Assembly: GCA_016165875.1 (NCBI GenBank) | Contig: JABBOT010000080.1 | Span: 7,726,759-7,790,758 of the forward strand | DNA length: 64,000 nucleotides | Direction of reading: 5' to 3' | Origin: Acanthopleura granulata | Lineage: Eukaryota; Mollusca; Polyplacophora; Chitonida; Chitonidae | Part shown: positions 41,401 through 53,400 of the stretch, one piece after another | How the letters are laid out: each line of letters opens with the position of its first letter | Position numbering within the stretch: position 1 is the stretch's first letter | The notes under the pieces: generated by a model | Seen by the model: only the letters and a program-made list of their open reading frames with translations | Databases searched by the model: none | What the model was told of the DNA's origin: nothing | Translations under genes and position numbers: made by a program

Positions 41401-44400
41401 AGTCCTTATCACATGCTTGTTTACAAGTAATTACTGAAATTTCTACCTTGTGACCATTTTTACATACAATAACCCACACATATGCTGTTCACGGGTGTAA
41501 ACTATAGAGAAAACTTGATCTGCCTGCTATACATCACACATCAGTTACAAGTGTACAACAGTGGTTTACAATGTTTTGGTCACAGGATCCGTCTCTGCCA
41601 CACAAGTGCCCAATTTCTACCTTATCTTGAGACTATTCAATACATGTCATTTCATCATCATTTCAGTCATATCACTACGCTGTTCCAACGCCACGCCCTA
41701 GGCAGGCCTTCAGCTGAGAGACATGTACATGTCTAAATACCTGCATTTTTACATTTATAATGTACTGTATGATGCTGTCTCACTAAACTGCCATGCTGCG
41801 GAGATCAGCCACAGTGATGCAATTTTATTACAATGATTACATGAATATCATATCATGGTCATGGCTTTCTTATATACTGCATGCAGCCTTACTAGAAGGG
41901 TTAACCTTTATGAAAAGCAGATCTGATGTATTCATCAATCCCTTCATAGGTACAAGTCATTCTACACACATGTACAATATTTTATAAACATGCCAGAAGT
42001 CATGTATATATATACCTCAACCTTTTCATATATGAAAGAGCAACTTTCAGTGCAATTTATGCACATTTTCAATTTGATTTTAGACACAAAACTACATTGG
42101 TGGGATTGGCCAGTTTCAGGGATTAGCAAAAAGTATAATTTTACTGGTCAACACAGAATAATGCTTTCAGAATATGCTTGAATAAACACCTTGCAAACAT
42201 ACCAGAAATCTGAAGAATTCTATGCCCAAGAATCCCTTCCAGAAACAAGTTTTTCATTGGGGAAATACGTTTCAAATAAATATCTACGTTAACTTGTGCA
42301 TGTAAGTCAAGGGACTCCACTCCAGTATAAAGGAGTATCTCCCACTTAAACAATTCCACATCCATGCAGTGCAATGACTGGGAAATGTTTCCCCACAGGG
42401 CACTGAATATATGTTTACAGTATGTATGTTATTTATTATGGAGTCTGCTGAACCTGACATTCTGCGAGTACATGTATCTAAGTGTTAAATGAGAGTGAAC
42501 TGTGGAGACAATGAAATTTACTACACCAACATGATAGACTTGATCGTCTTTGGTTATAATTACATGTTCAAGGGCATCTACCACATGTAAACTATAACTC
42601 CAACATCATTCATTACGCAAATTCCTGTTACAGGTCATCAAGTGCTAACATCTTCAATGAGCCACCCACGTATAATAAACACAAGTGTTGCATATGCATG
42701 TAGTTACATTCCCCTGATAGCCAGATCTGCTATCACAAGCGAATATCAAGTTTAGTTGAAGAAGAATTAAAAGTAACACTATAGGTATATGACCACATGT
42801 ATGTACTGTACAGGTAACAAGTTTATTACAAATAGTGAGATAATTGTGATCAAACTTCAGTATTGTATTACATGTAATAACAGGCCAAACCCCATTGGTT
42901 ATTAATTACTGCAATAGTAATACAAAGTTTTATTATTTATACACTCTGTGAAATTCCAGCATTTTAATCACTGATAAAAGTGTTATTTTCACTGCAGTGA
43001 AATATCACATTTTGGTATTTCACACTGTCATGACATCAAAAAAGAAAACATTTCATTATATAAAGTTTCAATCTGATCTCAGCGGAATGATGTCATAATG
43101 CAAGTTTACTCAACTGCTACATTCTCGTGGGTTATCATTTCCACCTCTCATTCGAACAATATTTATGGTATTCAACTTTCATTGTGCAATATCTTCTATG
43201 TACTAATGACAGACGTGGTATTAACTGAAATATTAAAATACATGTATTGAGCACACAGTACAACACATGAAATTCCGCCTCAGACATTGATCCCAATGAA
43301 AAACTTCATTTATCAAGTAGGGTGTTCAGTATAACTGCTTGTAGTTAAGCAGTCTGAAGTATGGGTTTTGTAATAGTAAAGAGATTAATTGATGTTTGAT
43401 GTTATGTTTAAATATTTTCGCATGGCCCTCCACAATCACACCGATCTGGTTCATCGGTGGACAAAACCGAAATGCCAAGAGAAAAATACTGCCTATTGCC
43501 CAGTTACATGTACCTATGGCTGCACCCGAAACAATGACACCTGGACTTGGACATGAAACTCTTTGACTCGGTTAAGAGTCCAAATTGTCACAGCAAGTCA
43601 GACCGCTTAAGAACAGGACCGAGGAAGTGCAGGGAAGTTGTAGTAAAAAGAGTACGTTCTCTAAGAAACATCTGCTTTATCGCCAACAGGATGTTGGCTA
43701 AATGACATGACTCGGGAAGATCGCTCAAGCCGGAATCCTATTTGATGAGCCAGATCTTCATTCTGGTCCGTGTACTGACAGAACAACTGACAGCAGCCAA
43801 CCGTCCATGGTCGAGTTGAATTTGCATGCATAGGAGTACCTCTATGTACAGCCAAGAGATAGAATGGTAACGAGTTACCTGCTTGATTCATGTCATATGA
43901 TCAAACCTGCTTTAAATAATCCTGCATGCAGACTGGTCAAAATTATTTTCACAGACGTCTTCTGATATGGAGATACAGGTTTTTAGTATTCATGATTAAG
44001 CACGGGTTATCATCTATGTTGAAATTTGTTGTCTCGGAACTAAAAATATCTAATAAAATCTTTCACAGTTGTTCTCAAATGTTCAAACCATTCTCGTTTC
44101 ACCACAAATGTACCAATATTTTGGAGTTCCTGGTATTTTCCTTCACCTACATCAACTACTGGGAATCTGAGCTGCTACAACCCTCAGCTATCAGTAAGAA
44201 AAGATGTCATGTTATAGTGCTTTGAATGGACTGGAAGTTGTACTGATGAAAAAATCAGTCACACACAAAACCCCTGAAAACTTGCATTTAAATGTAGATG
44301 GACAGTTTATACGCCCCAAAATTCAAGTGCTGAAAACACATTAATACACAATAAATTGGTTATTGATGTAGCTGTCCGTTTCTTGTTTGCTTGTTATGTT

Positions 44401-47400
44401 ACAGTTTATGTATTTAGTTAGTTTTGTTATTGTTTGTTTTTTTTTTCCTTCTTTTTTTAATACAGGTTATTTATTATAATTCATTATTATTATTATAGGT
44501 TTGGTGACAGAATTAAAAACATAAAAAAACAGACTGCAAATGAATCTTAATTAGTACAGCTGAAACAATGCTGGGGTGTAATGATTATTATCTGCAGTAA
44601 TTAATTTTAACACAAATGTGAAAGTTTCAAGGAGAGGTGTAGTGATAAATTCTGTCCATTAATAATGTCAATTGTGTAGTACATGAAAATGAGAGTGCAC
44701 ATGCATTTATGCTAAATAATTAAATATCAAAGAAATGCTTATGCATGATGACACCTTGTAAACAAACAAAAACTTGCTACAAGGATGATATCTGTTATAT
44801 TTGACAGAAAAATCCATACCCATATATACATGCAGAGGCAACGGAAATGACAAAATATTACTTTTCGTGCTGAGGCTTATATTTTCCAGTAGAATATATC
44901 ACAACACCTCTCAAACAAACCTTAAAACATCTTTCTAAGTTGACTATAAACAGTCACAAATAGGCAAAACTGAGTAATTTAGTCATGGACCAAATCTGGG
45001 GACATATACAACACTTTCACAGGCCTGAAATTATGGATTACTTTAAGTAACAATCTGCTTCACCTGCATACAATAACTTGCAACAAGATGTCATTAGAGA
45101 GTTAAGTACATGGAGTTAATGATACCTGAGGGGAAAAGTTCACAGTCAATCTTATACATGTATTTCTTTATTTACTTATTTGATTTGTGTTTTACGCTGT
45201 GCTCAAGGGTATCTCACTTATAAGGTGCCAGCCAGCATCATGGTGGGAGTAAGCCTGGCAGAGCCAGGGGGTAAACCCACAACCACAACTGCAAGTTGCT
45301 GGCGGACCTTCCCACATATGACGGGAGAGGAAGCGATCGCATTGGTGAGAGGCAACTGGGTCATTATGCTGCATTAGCGCGCTAACCCCCTCGGTCATGC
45401 AGGGCTGTATATTCTGACCAAGAGTTGAAATTTCCATGACAGATCATTAAAAAGCCAAACCCATTTCAACTCAACGACAGACACATGTACATGCACATGT
45501 TCACACACCTATTTTGTTTCTTGCCCACAGCCTGAGGTCATCTAACTTGCAAATCTACATACAACTACATGTAACATGTAAAATAAGTTTTTAACTGATC
45601 AAAAATCTTGCTCCCATTAAAGGTAAGAGATCTAAATGCACATGCAAATGGATTCCATTAACCAATTCAATATAAAGTTATGCTTCTCTTACCCTTTCTC
45701 TCCCGAAGTTTTATATCCACTAGGCTGAAATGTCAGGGTCTCTTTTTTAACCTCAGCAAATGTCTTTTTCTATACATATTTGTTCTCACCTTATCCCAAG
45801 AAACTGAAACGTATGTACATATGTATATATGCTTGGGTTTAATGTCGTTCTCAACAATTTTTCAGTAATATGACAATGAGGAGTCTTTAGAATGTATATA
45901 TTCAGTGCCTTCTTGTGGCAGGGCAAGTCCTTGCCGCCAAAGTTCTGTCGCCGCTGGAACGTCATGCCAAAGACACCAGACATGACACCCCACCCAGTCA
46001 CATTACACTGATACCTGCCAACAGGATCTGTTTCCTTGTTCTAACCTGTGAAAGAGGTTTGATCCCACATTTCCCAACCCCAAAGCGGACGCTCTAACCA
46101 CCAAGCCACCGAGGCAATTTCAGATTGAAAGGGGAAAGTGTTTCGAGGGACTCAGCATGGTTGTGTGCTTTCCTCGAGATGCCCATAATTATACTGTCAA
46201 GATTCCCATCTGTTACCAGCAGACACGGTCAGGCCAGTGTGTATCCATAGAAACATGTTACAGGAATTATTTCCACTCCACCAGCCAAGTATGGCATTTA
46301 TTCTTACTCTTTCATTGCATGCATATATGGCACAGAGATAAGGGACATGGTTATATGTACTCCAGAGCAAAGCAAACAGATTTATGTGTTTATGCGATGC
46401 ATATTTATGCCACACTCAAGAACATTTCACTTGTAGGACAGCAGCCAGCATTATGGTTGGAGGAAAAAAGATGTTATGGTACTTGAGTCGAGGAGAAACC
46501 CACGACCATCCGCAGGTTGCTGGTGAACCTTCCCACTTACGACCAGGGAGGACATACACATATACACATTGTAAACATGTGCATGTCTTGAACAAGCACA
46601 TTTCTCACTCATAATTACATGTAGTATTTTCAGAGAACAACAAGTCTGTCTATAATGGGGTTGCAGCATTGAAATACTTGTCTGGAAAAATTGAATCCTG
46701 TAGTTTCATTAAATGATGTCCTCAGAGTTTGCTCTGTTTAAGTATTAGACTTAGGCCCTGATACAGGTACATATACTGTGACATATGTAGTTCAGACAAA
46801 GTCAACAACACTCGATCCTTTGTTTCCCGACATAATATTCTGGAAAATTAGGGTGCGCAGCTGAACACTTTTCATTTTCAATATTCGGCTAGATTTTGTG
46901 ATTATGTCATCTTTTGTGACAATTTCTGGCAAAAAATGAAATAATGAGTTCCGATGTGGTGGTGGGAGATAACTTGACGCGTGGGCAATACGGGAAACAA
47001 GAAATCCTGTGTGATTCACCTACTGTATGTATGTTTCATTGTGGCTGAAGTTATTTCACATAACACAGTAAAAAGTCCCAGTGTATACCATTGTCTGCAG
47101 GAATTATGCTGAATACACTTACCCTAAACGACTTAAAATTTCAGACATTTATTAAAATCTACAAATGCACTTTTTTGGATGAAATTTTAGATCATTTACA
47201 GTAATCAACAACATGCAATGTGCACGTGCAAATATTTGTACACCCCAGCCATGCCAGCACACTCCAGACATGCCAGCACACTCCAGCATTGCCAGCACAG
47301 TCCAACCATGCCAGCGCACTCCAGCCATGCCAGCGCAGCGCACTCCAGCCATGCCAGCACACTCCAGACATGCCAGCACACCCCAGCATTGCCAGCACAC

Positions 47401-50400
47401 CCCAGCAATGCCAGTGCACCCCAGCCATGCCAGTGCACTCCAGGCATGCCAGAGCACCCCAGCCATGCCAGCACACTCCAGCCATGCCAGTGCACTCCAG
47501 CCATGCCAGCACACTCCAGCCATGCCAGTGCACCCAAGCCATGCCAGTGCACTCCAGCCATGCCAGAGCACCCCAGACATGCCAGCACACTCCAGCCATG
47601 CCAGCACACTCCAGCCATGCCAGTGCACTCCAGATATGCCAGTGCACCCCAGGCATGCCAGTGCACCCCAGACATGCCAGTGCACCCAAGACATGCCAGT
47701 GTGCCACAGGCATGCCAGAGCACCTCAGGTATGCCAGTAAAGGCAAGAATGTAGGCCCTAACTGCCAAACATTCATAAGTCTATCGTTCAATACTAAATC
47801 ATCTATGGGTAAAGTGGATTCAAGAGTAGTTGCCATTTTGTCTACAATCAAATGACAATTCCATGAATGCTGATTGGTTTGATGTAGACGACAGCAATCT
47901 CACCAGATCCAGAATGTATGCACTAAATCTCCAGCTCATTTGTTTCTGGGGTTTTTTTGTCAAAAATTACGCTGAATCTTTAGATCCAGTTTTCCAGACT
48001 TGGGAATTCATGTTGTGGTTATACCCCCATACATGTAAAATTTGAGGATTTTTGTTGTCGTGGTCACAAAATCTTTTTTAACACAAATATCGACTGTGTG
48101 CAACGGGCTTAATCAGAGTCTGTCATTGTCAACGACAAGAGATAAATACCATTTAACTTCTTGTGTGTGGATGAATCTTCAAATCTACTCGGACAAATGT
48201 GTGCTGTGAGAATGAATCATTATGGCTTAATGGCATTTCAGCAATACTACCCTGGAGCTACACTGTGAAGACGAGGTGATGAGCGCCCACTGCCCCATGT
48301 GTCGCTTCAATTATTAAATTAGTTTCTTCAAGTTATTTTCGCCTTTCTATTTCTTTTGACTCTATTAAGCCTACTAGTAAGTTGTAATTACATATATTTA
48401 TACTTCATTTAATGCAAATGTCCACATGTACATGGTGTGACATTTATATTTGTATACATATATGAATCTGTCAATCTTTTATCTGACGACAACGAAAAAA
48501 ATTCTATATAGGGTACAGACCCACATTTAGTACTTTAAAAACAATAATAAAGGACACAGTAATGTCAGCGCACTAGGTGAGGCAGGACATCTGGTGTCTT
48601 TGGCATATCATTTCAGTGAGGCAGCTCTATAAAAAAAAAAAAAAGTATGTTTGCACTTAGGGCAGGTCTAGCTACAAGCTGACACACAGGTGCAGACCTT
48701 GCTTTTAGATCAAAATTCTTTTCAAAGTGATGGTGCAGACAGTAAGCAAATAACCACTCTGATTGTAGTATACACAGGACTGCTTAGTTTATAGAAATAC
48801 ATTTTGGCTGTTGATTTAAAAACTGCATACGTGTTCCTGTATGTGATCTGCATACCTGCTATTGTGCGAAGTAGTAATTACCAGATGCAGGTGTTCTATA
48901 CTCTTCAATGCATCATTTATAAATATACTGTACCTTAATACACATGTGCAACACACCAACATATAGGGACAATGACTGCAGCACATTCATAATTTGTCAT
49001 TCATAAAACACAACATAAAACAATTGTCAGATATTTTTTCATAATACTTATTATAATATAATTAACATATCTCCACCTGCTCTTTATTAATACACTAAAC
49101 GTTTGGTCAGTTGACATATACCAGTAATAAAAGTGTCCTCCCGCACATATAAAAATGTATGTTGTACATTTTCAGACAGCATACATGTACGATATCATTT
49201 ATCATCCACTTATATAGCATATGTCACATACTATTTCAGAATGCAAATAGAATTGTGCACATTAAATGTGTACATCAATAAAAGGAACAGCTTTAAGTGA
49301 AAAAGCACTCAAAAATGAAGTTATGGTGAGTGAAAAGAGCATAAAAAACTGTATCAGAAAATCCCTTCAATGATTTCTCCTTTTATTTTCATTTTTTTTT
49401 CCACCAAATTACGTGCAGTCAAATGTTTTGATTGTATGGTGGACTTTATGGACCATACTGAACAGGCTGAAAAACAGGGACGTCACTCCTGTTAGGTGCT
49501 AAACAGCCTCTGGGTGTTCCACATGAACTACAGACACAGGTGTAGTACTAATTGTACATGTACCCTAATCCTCAACTTTTTCGCATGTGAAAGAGCAACT
49601 TTTAGTGCACTTCATGCATATTTTTAATTTGATTTTGGACACAAAGCTATATTGGTTGGAATTGCCAGTTCCAGGGCTTCACAAAAAGCATAATTTTATC
49701 AGTCAACACAGAATAATGCCTTCAAAATATGCCTGAATAAACACCTAATAAACATACGAATAGGTTAAAGAATTACAGTATCTTAATGTACAACGTAAAG
49801 GACTTTAGACTGCAGTATTTCAGCACTTTTCAAATGGCATAATTTGTTTCAATGTCATTGATTCATCCACTTTATAGGGCCACTAAAGGTTTTTGAGTGA
49901 AGTTTGAATAATTTCTTTATAATAGCAGAAAAACAATTCAGTGTTGGCATCACAAGTATCATTTTAATGCCTCCAGGTGCTTCTGAAAGTGTTCCTGACA
50001 GAGGCTTATTTCAGCATCTTTTCCGTATGATGTGTGGGTAAGTGAGATGAAGATCTACATGAACTTCTTGTTCCTGACGTTGCCACAATATGGCCGAATG
50101 CAATACTAGCCAAAAATATCTGTGGATTCCCAGGAATACTGCATGCCATTGCAACCTTATATACCATGAAGACACAACCCCACACTGCACTGAACACGAA
50201 GGCTCAAATATTAATATTCCTGATATCTCAAAAACGTTTGGTGTGACAGATTTGGTTACTATGCTGCTTTTTACTTTATGGCCATCAAGACATACCTGAA
50301 AATCATTCAAAGATTCATACAAATCAAAGACGTCATGTAGTGACAGTGTTAACCAAAACAAAACAAATAAAAGACACCTGGAAAAGTTAATACACACATG

Positions 50401-53400
50401 CTTTCTTTACTGCTTTCACCTTCAATGTTAGCTGTGATACAATGGTACAGTTGTACAGGACATTTTGACACTTTGCCTGTAGGCACATTTAATATATAAG
50501 GTGACATCTGAAATCTCAGGTCTGTGCACATTGATCACGCTTCCCTTGTAAACACTTATTTATTTTTTTATTTTTTTTTTTTTTTTTTTTGTTAGCAGGT
50601 GCACAGTTGGTTTCTACTGCAAGTTAATACAGTCTCATTGTTCAATTATCTAGGCTACATGTATGTTCCTTTCTGCAATGCCTTAGCCTATAACAGAGCC
50701 CAGGGTTGAGAAAGCCACAAATAAAAGGTCTGAAAGTCAGCATGTGGGGGCCTGTCTACATAAACCCAGGGAGATTCATAGTCAAATACTGTTACTATAA
50801 ACTTGGTTTGAGATCAGTTATTTTCAGGGTAGTTTCACCTAATCAATAGAACTTCAGGCAATGACCCTGGCATGAAGGCCTCTACCCTCCAATGTGTAAT
50901 AGCTGAATGCCAGAAGAGCTGAGATAAAATTGGGGAGATGGGGGAATGACCTCCTTTATAGGCTGCCCCAGGGGCTCTAACACATTCCCCAGTTTATCTG
51001 TCTCAATCACTCAAAAAGTGAGTGGTGTATTTCCATGTAGGTCTGATATGTCTTATTTCATGTTATATACATGGCTGGCTGAGTTCCTATAGCTACAATG
51101 CTCATTAATGCGCCCACTCATTTAAAAATCCAGGACAGAAATTCATTAAAATCACAACCATTCATTCATTCATTAAGAGTAAATGAACACTTAATATATA
51201 CCTCCTAAGGAGACTTTTGTGGAGGTAGAGATTTGTTTTTTAATTTTCTTTTTCATTATTTATTTGTTTCTTTTTAATAACACATACAGTTACTGATGGT
51301 ACTGATGTATATGTACATACATATAATACTGTGTTGCTATTAACATAATTGTGTACCATGGATTTAAATATACACTTATGTATATTCATCCTTAAATAAT
51401 CAAACCAGGTGTACATGTAATATATATTGTTGAATAATTTATTATTTTATGCTTGTTGTTTAATGCTGCGCTGAAGAAATTTTTGCCTATATGCAAACCA
51501 AGGCAATCAGTTTTCACGAGCAGAGGAAACCAGAATTCCTACAATAAACCACTGATCTTTGTCAAGTTACTGATGAACTTTCAGACAAGTGAGCCTGTAA
51601 CATAAAAGTCTTGTGCACCATATTCGTGGAAGACATGGGAAGGTCTGCCAGCAACCTGCAGATGGTCGAGGTTCCCCCGGGCTCTGCCCGGTTTCCTCCC
51701 ACCATAAATGCTGGCCGTCGTCATATAAATGAAAACGCACATGACATCATCAAATCAAATAATCAAATGGAAGACAAGTGTCACGTTCCAAAAAAGTTAG
51801 ACTGCGCAAACATGAGTGCCATCGATGAGCTAACAGATCACCGAGGCACCACAAGCATCACGAGTGATTGAATCTACAAATTCCCTGTTGGTGGCCAATT
51901 TTGAACCCACACTTGTGAGTGTTGCAGCAAATAAAGAGCAAGTACCACTCCCACATCCCTGTAGAGCTAGGCATCTCAGATAAATAATCTATCCATGCTT
52001 TAATTGTATAGATCTGTCAATAGTGTTACAAAGTTTCCTATAACAAGATGAAAGGAAACTGAATTCATGGTTGAATAAGCACTTTAAGCTATCGCTACAT
52101 GCACATGTATATAATTTCTGGTGTGAAAATGAACCAGTACAAGTTTACATTGGGAGAAAAAAAAAACTAAATGTAAAACTAAATTAAAAACAATCCAGAT
52201 CAAATCAATGCACAGAAACTACGTAACAAGCGTATCATTTTATTGTTGTTTTTCATTCCTTCAGAAAATTAGATACCTGTAACATGTGCATGTATTGTAA
52301 ATGTGTCCTACAAACAGAAGCTTGTGACAAGACTCCTAGCATCTCACATCGTGTAACATGCCCAACCATATAAAGTTGTTAACTGTTCACAGTACACCCA
52401 CATCATAACATATGAGGATAATTTTTAATATATATACAGTAATTGCCCTATCCAGCATGTATATCCGCTTTGATATTACTTTATTGCTGGTAATATGGGC
52501 AAATCAAACACCACATGTCATATCTAGTGTATAGGTAATGACCAGTTTTGAATACCTCATATTTCCTTGTACTAAAATATATAATGTTCATACATATGTA
52601 AGTTGTGCTGTAAAACATGCAAAATTAAATTTCAACCAGAAAACTGTTTTTATCTGACTTCCTGATCCTGTCTGGTTTAATCTGACATCAGTAATATACA
52701 ATTTAGTGAGGAACAATGATCAATGTACACATTTTCATTCATTGTTACTTTTAATTCAATTTTATTTTAATGTACACCCGTAATTTATTCAACAGAATTA
52801 AGGCATTTTAGGATATGACCTGAGAAATGGTAGAAATAGGAAATAACTTTCGATAATATGTAACTGTCTATAAAATTAAATAAAAACAGACAGACACAAA
52901 TAATTATACTAAACAGTTAATAAATAAATGTAAGAAAAAATTAGGCATACATGTAAGAGTATTCCAGCACACAAAGTGAATGCATATATATTTACTAATA
53001 TGTTTTCACAACAGCTTTTAAACTTAACTGTCAGGTCTATTGCTCAACCTTCAATGTTTTGGCCCCCATGGGTCTCAGATGTATGGTCAAGCCATAAAAG
53101 TTCCCACCATCTACCCTGCTAAGCTTCCTGCCTGTATATATGGGTAGATGTCTATATTCTCCTTCACCCATGTTGAGGACATTTCCTTTGACACATACAT
53201 GGATGGTGTAAGTTAAGGGCCCCCCTCTCCCTTCCTTCCACTGCAAACTGCTGCTAAGGCCTTAAGCTGTGCAGACGCTCCCTTTCTTAAACCTTAAAGG
53301 GACATGCAGGTATGTATATATCAAAGAGACAGCCAGGACGCAGATCCCCTTTCAAGGTTACGGGAGAATTGCCTCAATACAAGGGCTGACTGTGTCCATT

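Noticed and set aside
43661..43891. 76-codon ORF beginning MNQAG next to a GTAACT donor, a possible alternative first exon of spire
   Set aside because: The phase would fit, but no promoter motif is seen and the first exon must supply the start of KIND, which this segment lacks.
47152..47855. ORFs of 175-219 codons on both strands
   Set aside because: They are produced by the 18-bp minisatellite, whose period keeps every frame open. There is no conserved domain and the same run is open on both strands.
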